Origin: Acorus gramineus
Taxonomy: Eukaryota > Streptophyta > Magnoliopsida > Acorales > Acoraceae
DNA length: 64,000 bases
NCBI GenBank assembly: GCA_030737835.1
Contig: JAUJYN010000013.1
Coordinates: 3,355,759-3,419,758, forward strand
Direction of reading: 5' to 3'
Under the pieces are notes generated by a model. That model worked only from the letters and a program-made list of their open reading frames with translations, was not told the DNA's origin and ran no database searches. Positions 23,502 to 34,998 of the stretch are shown here, one piece after another (position 1 is the stretch's first letter; every line of letters begins with the position of its first letter). Made by a program: the position numbers and the translations under genes.

Positions 23502-25806
23502 TCAAATTGAAGGATCTACAGGGAGAATACATGAATTATCTGATGTATCATTGGTTGGGTATCGGTTCTCCTCTATCTTGAAGTGCGTTTGACACCTTCT
23601 CAACCACTGTTGTTTAGCATCTATTCTGACTACATCTATTAGAATATCCAAGCCCCAATGTTGTTGAAAATGTGATTGGTGCTTTATCTGCCATAGACCT
23701 TTAGTAGGAAGAGAATCTTTCCTCAAAGGGGGATCAGTCACTAAAGATGTGGGTATGGAAACGTAAGTTGCACGGGTGACTACTGACTGAACAGGTGTAA
23801 GGGAGCACGGTTTACCATAATGTTGAGGCCCTAATGATGATGGGGGTAAAGACTCATCAGTTGGTGCGATTAGGGGCTGGTGGGCCAGATCGAGAATAAT
23901 TGATTTGTATATGGCGGGGGAATCCGGAGGGAGCTCCTCAGAAAAACAGGATGGCAAGTCGGGTGGATTTGGCAATTGGGATGGCTCGACTGCTCCCTCA
24001 AATTGTGCATTTTTAAATATGAGTGGTTCTGATTTGAGATTATGTACAATTGGTTGTTCTAGGTCTATATCATTCTCAGAATCTGATGAATCAGAATGTG
24101 AGTCATCTGAGGCTACCAAGGCAGGTTTGACGGGCGTCAGTATGATCTAATCTTGAGCAGGTAAAGATAATGGGTTTTTAGATTCAATTGGTTGTAAGGC
24201 TTGGATGGTGGATTCAGGTTGTACTAGAGTAGGGTAAAAGAGTTTCGATAGTTCTCCATCCAAAAACTCTTCATCATCGTCAGAGTCCTGCTTGGGACAT
24301 TCTATAGATTCAATAATCTCAGGAGCTGGAGACTCATAAGGTGATGAGGGCGGAATAGCGGTGTATTTCCTTTGTGGCACTTGTTGGGGAATAGAGGCTT
24401 GCATCCTCGGTGGAGCAGAGGTATAGGTAGGAAGAACTCTAGCCCTAATGTTCTTGGTCTGATTAGGTTGTGCCTGGGAGAAATGCTTCAATGGTCGGAT
24501 GGGACCTCCCTTTACGGGATAAATTATGATAGACTCGAGTACTTGTCCTGTGTATGGGGTGAGGGGCCTGATAGGGTTTGGGTGCATTGGGGAAGGTGCT
24601 GGAAGGATTAAACCACCTGGAATGATTCTAGGTAATTCTTCATGGTTTGTAGCCCCTACTGCGTAGGCGTTTAGGTTTTCTGGTTCTTCCATCAGGGCTT
24701 GTATAATAGGTTCTAGCTTTTGTTTTTCAATATTTTTTAAAGGATCTATATGTATTGGGATCTGGTTTATAGGGTTTTGGACTGTGGGATTCTGGGTTAA
24801 CGGGCTTTGTCGTAACTGCACGGAAGCGGGTACCAATCGAGGAAAAAAGGTGTTTGGATAAGTAGCTTGCCGAGGTGGCATATATCCGGACGAACCGGGT
24901 GTATACTGTCTCGGAGCTGGTCCTCGATCAGGGACTCGCGCTCCGTTCAGGTAGAGTGCCGAGACTTGTGGTGTAATCCCCTCTACCGTGGGGGTGTGCG
25001 CCTTTCTCGGCGGTTGTCCAACCCTATGGCTGATAGGTGGGGACTGGGTTTGGACTACTGGGGCTGTAAAACGGGAAATCCTGTTGTGGTGGTAAATTAG
25101 AAGCTGGTACGTGGTACAGTCTCCGTACGAAAGACTCGTACGGAGCTCTGGACTCAGACTATGCAAAATCATGTCAATTTCTTGACATTCCGTTAGTTGC
25201 AGGCCAGTTCGGTGGTTGAGGGTGCGCCACCTGGACACGTACTGTTCAAATTCCTCCCTAGGCCTCATTCTTTCTACGGTTAGGTCTGAAATAGAGGGGG
25301 TCCTAATCCTCTGATAACCGTAGCGGCCTAGAAACTTCTCGCTTACAGCCAAAAAGTTTGACAAATGATCTACAGGGAGGGTGGAGAACCATTGTAGTGC
25401 TTCTCCTTTCAATGATTTTTGAAAGAGGAATACTAGCAGAGATTGGTTATCTAGAAACAGTTGGGCGTCTAGATAAAAGGCGGTTAACTGAATGTCTGGG
25501 TCTCCACGACCGTTGTACCGGTGAAATTTTAGGATTTTAAATCCCTCCGGTAGGTGGACTGACGGGATCTGTCTCAGGTTGTGTAGAGACATGTGTTTGG
25601 GGGTAGAAGGGCCAGTCTCGAAGAGGATTCTTCGAATGGTTTCATCCAACGTTTCTCCCTTGGGAGGGTTGTTTAGCGGTCCCGGGTTGGGGCTGGCTTG
25701 GTAAGGGCTCAGGGCAGAAGCGGTTGAGAGCATTGGATTCGCGGGGGACGGTGGGGCAAAGGAAAAGAGGCTTGGACTCAGATTTATCGAGAAGACGGGT
25801 GTTGGT
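23502..25806 (-). pseudogene. gag of the Tat-type element, main part
   Basis: Minus-strand frame open from the insertion junction at 25806 to a TAG at 24149-24147, then open in the same frame to 23502. The Retrotrans_gag core is near 25300-25560: KFHRYNGRGDPDIQLTAFYL, GEALQWFSTLP and VERMRPREEFEQYVSRW. The rest is Pro/Gln-rich with an acidic Ser/Asp stretch (SDDSHSDSSDSENDIDLEQP) after the stop. No CCHC knuckle was seen, and protease is not recognised before the frame ends near the pol deletion. The 5' part of the gene lies at 34994-35216, beyond the nested element. Confidence 0.7.
25802..25806. repeat. Target site duplication TTGGT (left copy)
   Basis: TTGGT abuts the TG end of the nested LTR element here and is repeated at 34994-34998 right after its CA end. 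Five bases is the usual duplication for Ty3/gypsy integration. Confidence 0.9.
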
Positions 25807-28800
25807 TGTCACGCCCCAGGGCGGCCGTCCCCGGGACGCGGCAGGTGTATATATCATATCAGAAGCCTACACATGAGGTCAAATATATATACTCTAAACC
25901 ACAGATAAAAATGACAACACAGATCAAACAGGGCTGACATAATATATACACAATATAGCGGAAGCTAAAAACTGAGTCTGTAACCTAAAACATATTACAG
26001 ACTCGATACACAATCATATGTCCTGTGAGAGCCAATATACATAGAAACAACTGAATATATACAACGCGTGCTCAGCACGGAAATAAAGTACATACAGCCA
26101 AGAAAAGGGATGCTGATAGCCTCTGGCACTCGCGGACGTAGCGCTGCTCCGCTACTAAAGGAATCCCTCGGAAAGCTCCAACTGCTGCTCTGGCTCCAGC
26201 TCAGGCTCAGTGGCAACTGGGGAAAAACATATGCGAGGGGTGAGCCACACGCTCAGTGAACGGCACAACCCATGCATCACAGACAATATTGACCACAATT
26301 CAATCAGCTATTTATCCCGCCTCAAAGTGGCAGGAACAACATAAACAATAATCCATCTTAAACCACTATTTCCATAACCCAGATCATACCCTCACCCTTA
26401 CCCCTCAACAGGGGACTCAGGATATTGGGACTGACAATCATCCATAAACAAATCCAGCGGGTCGCTCATCGCCAACCCACTACACCCTCACCCTCACCCT
26501 CAACGGGTGACATAGGATTTTGGGACTGACTAGGCTGTTGGTCACCCCATAGTCCGCCGGTAGTCTCTCCTCCACTCCGTAGGCCACTTGGTCTCCACCC
26601 ACAACTTCAGCACAGTCCGTCACAAATATCGGGAGGCGCCTACTGGTGTGGGTCCTCCGAAGGACGGCCTTTCTAACGCTGGGGCAGTCTCTACCGGATC
26701 CAACGAGGGGGACAGAACAGCCCATCCATACGCATATGATCCACTCGGATCCGCCGACTACACATCTCTACAACTCAAATGTCATGAACTCTTCAGAGTT
26801 CCTCCAGGGCGCATAACCAAGATGCGGGGAACATGAACAATAAAAGCAAGGTTGTAATATCATTGGGGGAAAGAACTCGGGAGGGCGGCGTGAGTTCCCG
26901 ATATAGGATACCCCGACAACCAAACAAGGAACACGGAGTACCCTAACCCGGGTCTCACCGCTGTCCTCGCAAGGCCCCTCCCCTATAATATTCACTAACA
27001 GGCTAATAATCATACCAATCATGCAACATTACTTATAATATTATTGGGACTAGAAACCTTGGGAGGGCAGCATGAGGTCCCGATACAGGACATCCCGACA
27101 ACCAAACAAGGAACACGGAGTACCCTAACACGGGTCTCAATGTTGACCTCGCAAGGCTCCTCCCTATAATATTATCTAAGGCATGCGATTTAACATACAC
27201 TAGCATTTAATTTAATAAATAAACTAGTAGGACGCATGCATAGGCCGAGGTTTCCTAGCATGAAAACAGGGGGCATGGTGCATGGCTCTTACACCTATCC
27301 TATGGGTGCAAGTCCCTAACATACAAAGACTAGGGTAGCATGCATTCTACATTTAAATCATGCAAGCATGGATTACATATTACTGCCGGTTAATATATAT
27401 CCATGGAGCCCCAGGAGAGGTCGGTATACGCCCAAACGCGTATAACGCCTCTCTACTGGGTTGGATTGTCCCACTCACCGGTTATCTGGGTCGTCGCGCG
27501 ACCGTCTGTCCAGATCTGCAAGACAGACATTCAATATGGTGAGAACAATACATAAATACATCAAAAATACTCTAAAATACTCAACACTCGGACAAACGTA
27601 CATACGGCCCGTACGCACGCGTATCCGAGCATCCCGACTCATTCCCGAACCCACCGGGCAGCCGCACGCACGGCCACCCGCCTCGGGCGCACAGCCGAGT
27701 CCCGGCCCGCACGCCAAGGCGCCCTGCCGAACTCAGCCCGCACGCCCGGACACCACCGGCGCATTGCCGCGCGCCTGCCTGCGCGCCCCGACGCACTGCC
27801 GCACGCAAGCGCACGCTCGCGCGCGCCCGCGCGCACTGCGCGTCCAGCCCAGGGCGCCCCCGCGCGTACTGCACGCACGCCCCAGCACGCGCACACACTG
27901 GTCCCCAGCACTGTGCCCAGGCGCATGCCCAGGCGCCCTGCCCAGCACCCAGGCACAGTGCCCAGGCGCCCTGCCCGTGCGCGCGCACGCTTGCGCGCAC
28001 TCCCGCGCGCGCCCGCGCGCACTCCCTCGCACACCCCCGCTCGCGCCAGTACCCGCGCGCACCCGCGCGCCCGCTCCGCGCGAACCCGCGCACCCGCGCG
28101 CACGCACCCGCGCGCGACTGCGCGCCCGACTACGCCCGCCAGGGCCCAGCACCTGCGTCCATTGCCCCCCCGCGCGCACGCCCGCGCGCACGCGCGCGCG
28201 CCCCTGCCAGCTGCTGCGCCTGTGCTGCCTGTGCTGCTGCCAGTGCTGCTGCCACCAGCCACCCTGCCCGAGCACCTCCACCACCACCCACCGACCTCCG
28301 ACCACCACCCCAGCCCTTCGACGACCACCCACAGCCGCCGACCTCCACCCAACCCCAAACCCCCCCCCCCTATCAAGCATCTAAGCATGAAAAAGAGGGA
28401 AAGAATGCTTACCGAGGGGAGGAAAGGAAGTCCGGTTGCTCTCCGCGCACCGAAACCTCTCCCAAAGGGTTTCCAACTCCCGGATCTACTCCCACCTCCG
28501 AAATGAGCCAAAACAGAGGAGAAGAGAGGGGGGACGGAGGGGCAAATCTCGCCGGAATCCGGATTTGAAAGCACCGGAGTGTAGATCGGGACCCGATCTA
28601 CACTTCCTATGCTTTAGGTTTTAAGCTTTGAGGGCTCTAGGGGGGTCAAAAGTGAGAAAAAGAGAGAGAGGAGAGAGAAAAATCAAGTGGTAGGGATGAT
28701 GAATAGTGATTTCGAAATTAGATTACACATATATATAGTGAGCGACTTAAAAACCCAGATACGCCCCGGAACTGCGAAATTTTGGAAACGTTGCCGGAAT

Positions 28801-29000
28801 TCGATGAAATTTTCGTGAGAGGCCTAAAATGGCACCAGGACACCAAATATGCAGTTAGATTTTCAATCGGAGTCCTCTAACTCAGGACGATAGCTAACAG
28901 TCCAGAAATAAGCGGTTCCGATCGAAAACCGAAAAAAAATGAAAAACTGCCAGAATGCTCCAACGGTTACCAGCAGGTTAAAAGTGACACATGTATAACA
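25807..29000 (-). repeat. LTR of nested element (3' LTR in element sense)
   Basis: Plus-strand ends are TGTCACGCCCCAGGGCGGCC and ...GACACATGTATAACA. A TATA box for leftward transcription lies at about 28728-28738 (plus-strand CATATATATAG). Downstream of it in the sense direction come a GC-extreme block (about 27600-28330), then a tandem repeat of about 170-190 bp (26870-27175) and a repeated ACCCTCACCC/GGGACTGAC module (26388-26535). Confidence 0.92.
27600..28330. repeat. GC-extreme low-complexity block in the LTR
   Basis: About 700 bp almost entirely of GCGC/CCGC/GCAC words, keeping a very high CpG density. It is open in several frames on both strands because A/T-containing stop codons hardly occur, giving Ala/Arg/Pro- or Gly/Arg-rich conceptual peptides. 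I do not read it as coding. The matching blocks are at about 33600-34330 and, diverged, 41060-42330. Confidence 0.85.
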
Positions 29001-29016
29001 TTCTTCCCCCCTTAGG
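29001..29016 (-). other. Polypurine tract of the nested element
   Basis: On the minus strand CCTAAGGGGGGAAGAA directly precedes the TGTTATA start of the 3' LTR. This is the expected primer for plus-strand DNA synthesis and fixes the element's orientation. Confidence 0.85.
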
Positions 29017-29053
29017 AAATTTTGTCCTCAAAATATGCAAAAACATCTAGGAG

Positions 29054-29243
29054 GGGAAAAGATGCGGATACGCGTCACACCTGGCATCCTTGAGCTCCCA
29101 AGTGTCCTCGACACCGGAACGGTGCTGCCATCGCACCTCGACCAACTGGACGGTCTTGGTGCAGAGCCTCCTCACGCGGCGGTCCATGATCTCAATCGAC
29201 TGCTCCACGAATGACTGTCCGGCTCAGAGACGAGCGGCTCGAA
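29054..29243 (-). pseudogene. Integrase end with chromodomain-like tail (fragment)
   Basis: Minus-strand reading MDRRVRRLCTKTVQLVEVRW, then QHRSGVEDTWELKDA and YPHLF. This matches the chromodomain tail of chromovirus integrases (ILDR-VR-LR-K, VKW-, E-TWE-E, YP-LF). Upstream the frame is broken, and the rest of the integrase is absent. Confidence 0.75.
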
Positions 29244-29276
29244 CGGGATGACGTGAGCAGGATCGTGGACACACCT

Positions 29277-29590
29277 TTACCCAACTGCGAACCCACCCCT
29301 CCAAGACGGAGAGGTAAGAATTGGCGCTGAGGTGAGCCTCCGAGTAAACTCCAGGAAGCTCTCCTCGCAAGAAGGGGACCACTCGAACCGGACATCTTTC
29401 CAAGTAAGGCGGTTAAGAGGAACAGCTATCTTTGAGAGTCCCTCGTCAAGCTTCCTACAATAACCTGCTAAACTCGGGAAGCTCCGAATCCCTGTGGGGT
29501 TCGACGGTCGACGCCAATTTGACGCGACAAGCGTTTTGCCCGGGTCCACAGATATGCCTTCACCAGAAATCACTCAGCCCAAAAGGCCTT
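29277..29590 (-). pseudogene. Reverse transcriptase / RNase H junction fragment
   Basis: Minus-strand reading VISGEGISVDPGKTLVASNW, then RRPSNPTGIRSF, AGYCRKLDEGLSKIAVPLNR, LTWKDVRFEWS and TSAPILTSPS. This is the well-known end of the Ty3/gypsy reverse transcriptase palm/thumb running into RNase H. The YVDD active-site part lies upstream in the family and is missing here, so the piece is dead. Confidence 0.85.
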
Positions 29591-29639
29591 AACTCTCACC
29601 AAAACTCATACCTGATCTTTCATCCATCTGATGCTTCCA

Positions 29640-30200
29640 TGGTATCCCTTGCCTGGGAAAAGAAACCTCGGGAGGGCACCATGAAATCCCGATATAGGAT
29701 ACCCCGACAACCAAACAAGGAACACGAAGTACCCTAGCCCGGGTTTCAACGCTGACCTCACAAGGCCCCTTAATCCAGAAAGGAACACTAGAAGAAGACA
29801 TCATTTAAAGAACACTACTAACCCCTCCGGATCACCTACCTCTAGATGATCACCCAACGATGTCCTTCAACATCATTTACAAGACCGAACCCAACATCAT
29901 CGGGAATGGTCAAATCAACAATTTGGTCACGAGCGACCCGTCTTCGCCTCATCCACACCCTCACTCCCGAAGGGAGACATTTTGGGACTTTGGGAGAGAC
30001 TTAGACTGCTCTCTACCCCTGGTCCACCGGTAGCCTCTCCCCGCTCCGTAGCTCGCCTGGTCCTCTGACCGCGAGCCTGTCTAACGCCGGGGCTGTACTA
30101 CGCGAAACCGACGAAGGGGAGAGCGATCCCACGCTCGCGACACCATTCCATAATCTATTCCCGGGTAGCCTCTACTTGGCATACTCCCACGATCAGTACC
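29640..30200. repeat. Rearranged LTR-like segment inside the internal region
   Basis: GGATACCCCGACAACCAAAC with flanking words (about 29660-29775) matches the LTR module at about 26885-26990. The stretch at about 29955-30140 (GGGACTTTGGGAGAGAC, CCGGTAGCCTCTCC, GTCTAACGCCGGGGC) matches the LTR module at about 26505-26720. Strand is the same but the order is swapped relative to the LTR, and both copies are more diverged than the two flanking LTRs are from each other. Confidence 0.7.
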
Positions 30201-30332
30201 CCTCCGACTGCATCGGCGGTACCTACTGATGGGAACTCACTGCCAGGACAGCTAAAACCCGGCTTCCTTAACCCAAACAACCACTCTTGATACTCACTCA
30301 TCCAGATACCCCACACACTTGCATAATAACCA

Positions 30333-31710
30333 TCAAACACACACCCACACATATATCCTATTACTAGAGAGCTGGGAACACAGGATAATACCTCGAACCA
30401 TGATACCCGAAGGCTGCACCTCCTCGGCCGTAAGCGCTGCAACTCTGCCCTGGACCAACCGCGGCTGAGGAACAGGAGCACGCCTCGCCGGCTGCACTGG
30501 CTGCTGCTGACGCTGAGGCTGCTGCTGCAAGAACTGCGGCTGCGGAGGCATCACTCGGGGCAGGCCAGCATCAGGGCAATTGTATCTGATATGCCCGATG
30601 CGCTGACAATGGAAACAGCGCCGCTTCTCCGGCCGTACGGACTGGATGGGCACTGCCGCAATGGGTGCTGAATCCCACACTGGCACCGCATCTGCTGGAG
30701 GAGAGGCAGCCGCTGACTGATCGAAGCGGGGCCTCTTCCTCTTGCGCTGCCTCTGGTCCTGACTCCCGGAAGGACCCTGATCTGCAGAAGGGGTCGGAAC
30801 CGTCACCATGATCCCGAGATCTCGCTCGACTGTCTTCGCCCGAGACACCAAGTCGGAGAACCTCGAGAATGCATGGGCGGTGACGTGCACCCGGATGGCG
30901 CTGCTGAGACCCAACTCGAAACGACGACACCGCGTCCCCTCATCCATCACCAAGGCTGGAGCGAACCTGGAAAGGCTCGTGAAGCGCGTAGAGTAGTCAG
31001 CGACGGACATAGTGCCCTGAGTCAGCTGCTCAAACTCCCGCTCCACTATCTGTCGCATCGAGAAGGGGAAATACTCCTCCAAGAAATACCTCCGGAATCC
31101 CGCCCAAGAAAGCTGCTCCACTCCCTCTGGGATGTCCACCACTCGGGTAGCCCACCAGTCGGCGGCGTCACCCTTCAGCATAAAGGTGGCCAGGGAGACT
31201 CGCTGGCGATCGGTGCAAAGCATGGCCGCGAAGATCGTATCCACCTCCCTCAACCAACGCTCTGGCGCAAGAGGATCTGCCGAGTGACCATGGAACTCGG
31301 GAGGGTGGAGCTTCAAAAGGCGTTGAGGCCGCTCTGCTGCACTCGCGCCGCCGCCTCTAGCTCCTCCTCCCTTTCCAGGGGATCCTCAACTCCTACTGCC
31401 GGAATCGCCACGGGGACTGGGGGTACATCGGGTACCACAGGCGGATCTGCCACCAAGGGGACCTGCGGAACTGCCTCGCGAGCCGCCCTCAGCTCCTGAA
31501 TATCTCTAGCCTGCTCTGCCAATGCTCTGGTCTGGGCCTCCAGTGCCCTCGTCTGTGTCTCCACCAAATCAGCCAACCGAGCGAAAGCACGCTCCCAAGC
31601 AGGAGGCTCCTGCGTCAAGGGCTCTCGGTAGCATCCTCGTCTCTGGTAGGTCCGGAAACCTCCAAAGACCGAGAGGGACCTCGTCCGCGCCGTCCTCTGC
31701 GAGGAGGCAT
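30333..31710 (-). pseudogene. gag of the nested chromovirus, frame-shifted
   Basis: Starts about 100 bases after the PBS with an ATG at 31710-31708 (MPPRRGRRGRG...), a usual start for this gag type. The frame breaks near 31630 and again near 31325. The remaining part reads PPEFHGHSADPLAPERWLRE, DAADWWATRVV and FRRYFLEEYFPFSMRQIVER (Retrotrans_gag). The CCHC zinc knuckle CFHCQRIGHIRYNC (C-X2-C-X4-H-X4-C) is near 30590-30630, then a Gln/Pro-rich tail. The reading ends at 30333 just after a protease-like start (MVRGIILCS), where the deletion of pol begins. Gag packages the element RNA; this copy cannot make the full protein. Confidence 0.85.
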
Positions 31711-31812
31711 ATCAGCACCCTAAGAAAACCAGACACTAGGATCAGAATACTCATATAGCAATCCTAGGACTCATCTCTACGAAAGGAAGACTATTGGCTC
31801 TGACAGGACCAG

Positions 31813-31824
31813 GCTCTGATACCA
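31813..31824 (-). other. Primer binding site (initiator tRNA-Met)
   Basis: Minus-strand TGGTATCAGAGC lies five bases inside the right LTR. It is complementary to the 3' end of plant initiator tRNA-Met, primes minus-strand DNA and shows that the right LTR is the 5' LTR. Confidence 0.92.
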
Positions 31825-31829
31825 ACTTT

Positions 31830-34800
31830 TGTCACGCCCCAGGGCGGCCGTCCCCGGGACGCGGCAGGTGTATATATCATATCAGAAACCTACACAAGAG
31901 GTCAAATATATATACTCTAAACCACAAAAAAAATGACAACACAGATCAAACAGGGCTGACATAATATATACACAATATAGCGGAAGCTAAAACTGAGTCT
32001 GTAACCCAAAACATATTACAGACTCGATACACAATCATATGTCCTGTGAGAGCCAATATACATAGTAACAACTGAATATATACAACACGTGCTCAGCACG
32101 GAAATACAATACATACAGCCAAGAAAAGGGATGCTGATAGCCTCTGGCACTCGCGGACGTAGCGCTGCTCCGCTACTGAAGGAATCCCTCGGAAAGCTCC
32201 AACTGCTGCTCCGGCTCCAGCTCAGGCTCAGTGGCAACTGGGGAAAAATATGCGAGGGGTGAGCCACACGCTCAGTGAACAGCACAACCCATGCATCACA
32301 GACAATATTGACCACAATTCAATCCAGCTATTCATCCCGCCTCAAAAGGGCAGGAACAACATAAACAATAATCCATCTTCAACCACTATTTCTATAACCC
32401 TGATCATACCCTCACCCTTACCCCTCAACAGGGGACTCAGGATATTGGGACTGACAATCATCCATAAACAAAATCCAGCGGGTCGCTCATCGCCAACCCA
32501 CTACACCCTCACCCTCACCCTCAACGGGTGACATAGGATTTTGGGACTGACTAGGCTGTTGGTCACCCCATAGTCCGCCGGTAGTCTCTCCTCCACTCCG
32601 TAGGCCGCTTGGTCTCCACCCACAACTTCAGCACAGTCCGTCACAAATATCGGGAGGCGCCTACTGATGTGGGTCCTCCGAAGGACGGCCTTTCTAACGC
32701 TGGGGCAGTCTCTACCGGATCCAACGAGGGGGACAGAACAGCCCATCCATACGCATATGATCCACTCGGATCTGCCGACTACACATCTCTACAACTCAAA
32801 TGTCATGAACTCTTCAGAGTTCCTCCAGGGCGCATAACCAAGATGCGGGGAACATGAACAATAAAAGCAAGGTTGTAATATCATTGGGGAAAGAACTCGG
32901 GAGGGCGGCGTGAGTTCCCGATATAGGATACCCCGACAACCAAACAAGGAACACGGAGTACCCTAACCCGGGTCTCACCGCTGTCCTCGCAAGGCCCCTC
33001 CCCTATAATATTCACTAACAGGCTAATAATCATACCAATCATGCAACATTACTTATAATATTATTGGGACTAGAAACCTTGGGAGGGCAGCATGAGGTCC
33101 CGATACAGGACATCCCGACAACCAAACAAGGAACACGGAGTACCCTAACACGGGTCTCAATGTTGACCTCGCAAGGCTCCTCCCTATAATATTATCTAAG
33201 GCATGCGATTTAACATACACTAGTATTTAATTTAATAAATAAACTAGTAGGACGCATGCATAGGCCGAGGTTTCCTAGCATGAAAACAGGGGACATGGTG
33301 CATGGCTCTTACACCTATCCTAAGGGTGCAAGTCCCTAATATGCAAAGACTAGGGTAGCATGCATTCTACATTTAAATCATGCAAGCATGGATTACATAT
33401 TATTGCAGGTTAATATACATCCATGGCGCCCCAGGAGAGGTCGGTATACGCCCAAGTGCGTATAACGCCTCTCTACTGGGTTGGATTGTCCCACTCACCG
33501 GTTATCTGGGTCGTCGCGCGACCGTCCGTCCAGATCTGCAAGACAGACATTCAATATGGTGAGAACAATACATAAATACTTCAAAATACCCAACACTCGG
33601 ACAAACGTACATACGGCCCGTACGCACGTGTATCCGAGCATCCCGACTCACTCCCGAGCCCACCGGGCAACCGCACGCACGGCCACCCGCCTCGGGCGCA
33701 CAGCCGAGCCCCGGCCCGCGCGCCAAGGCGCACTGCCGATCCCAGCCCGCACACCCGAACACCACCGACGCACTGCCGCGCGCCTGCCCGCGCGCCCCGA
33801 CGCACTGCCGCACGCACGCGCACGCTCGCGCGCGCCCGCGCGCACCGCGCGTCCAGCCCAGCGCGCCCCCGCGCGTACTGCACGCACGCCGCAGCACGCG
33901 CACGCACTGGTCCCCAGCACTGCGCCCAGGCGCATGCCCAGGCGCCCTGCCCAGCACCCAGGCACAGTGCCCAGGCGCCCTGCCCGCGCGCGCGCACGCT
34001 CGCGCGTACTCCCGCGCGCGCCCGCGCGCACCCGCGCGCACTCCCTCGCACACCCCCGCTCGCGCCAGTACCCGCGCGAACCCGCGCACCCGTGCGCGAC
34101 TGCGCGCTCGACTGCGCCCGCCAGCGCCCAGCACCTGCGTCCAGCGCCCCCCCGCACGGACGCCCGCGCGCACCCCCGCGCGCACGCGCGCGCGCCCCTG
34201 CCAGCTGCTGCGCCTGTGCTGCCTGTGCTGCTGCCAGTGCTGCTGCCACCAGCCACCCTGCCCGAGCACCTCCACCACCACCCACCGACCTCCGACCACC
34301 ACCCCAGCCCTCCGACGGCCACCCACAGCCGCCGACCTCCACCCAACCCCAAACCCCCCCCCCTATCAAGCATCTAAGCATGAAAAAGAGGGAAAGAAGG
34401 CTTACCGAGGGGAGGAAAGGAAGTCCGGTTGCTCTCCGCGCACCGAAACCTCTCCCAAAGGGCTTCCAACGCCCGGATCTACTCCCACCTCCAAAATGGG
34501 CCAAAACAGAGGAGAAGAGAGGGGGGACGGAGGGGCAAATCTCACCGAAATCCAGATTTGAAAGCACCGGAGTGTAGATCGGGACCCGATCTACACTTCC
34601 TATGCTTTAGGTTTTAAGCTTTGAGGGCTCTAGGGGGGTCAAAAGTGAGAAAAGGAGAGAGGGGAGAGAGAAAATGAAATTGGTAGGGATGATGAATAGT
34701 GATTTTGAATTTAGATTACACATATATATAGTGAGCGACTTAAAAACCCGGATACGCCCCGGAACTGTGAAATTTCGAAAACGTTGCTGGAATTCGATGA

Positions 34801-34993
34801 AATTTTCGTGAGAGGCCTAAAATGGCACCAGGACACCAAATATACAGTTAGATTTTCAATCGGAGTCCTCTAACTCAGGACGATAGCTAACAGTCCAAAA
34901 ATAAGCGGTTCCGATCGAAAATAAAAAAAAAACGAAAAACTGCCTGAATGCTCCAACGGTTACCAGCAGGTTAAAAGTGACACATATATAACA
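31830..34993 (-). repeat. LTR of nested element (5' LTR in element sense)
   Basis: Same ends and internal order as the partner at 25807-29000, 30 bp shorter, with scattered substitutions and small indels (for example CACAGATAAAAATG in the left copy versus CACAAAAAAAATG here). The TATA box for leftward transcription is at about 34722-34731. It drives, in the sense direction, the GC-rich leader (34330-33600) and then gag. Confidence 0.92.
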
Positions 34994-34998
34994 TTGGT
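34994..34998. repeat. Target site duplication TTGGT (right copy)
   Basis: Follows the terminal ATATATAACA of the nested element and matches 25802-25806. Confidence 0.9.

Larger units (their letters stand above)
25807..34993 (-). mobile_element. Nested Ty3/gypsy chromovirus (Del/Tekay-like), complete ends, pol mostly deleted
   Basis: Full-length structure: LTRs at 25807-29000 and 31830-34993, target duplication TTGGT, PBS beside the right LTR and a polypurine tract beside the left one. The element therefore reads leftward. In its own sense the LTR begins TGTTATA and ends GGGGCGTGACA. The internal 2.8 kb has a broken gag (31710-30333), a rearranged LTR-like piece (about 29640-30200), a reverse transcriptase/RNase H scrap (29590-29277) and a chromodomain-like integrase end (about 29243-29054). 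Long LTRs, tRNA-Met PBS and the chromodomain suggest the Del/Tekay lineage. The two LTRs look very similar by eye, so the insertion is probably young; divergence was not computed. Non-autonomous. Confidence 0.9.

Noticed and set aside
27461-28574. Long overlapping open frames (200-311 codons) on both strands in the LTR, Arg/Ala/Pro or Gly/Arg rich
   Set aside because: The sequence is nearly pure G and C, so stop codons cannot occur in any frame. There is no ATG-led conserved frame: the minus-strand frames begin at GTG. The same happens in the other two LTRs.
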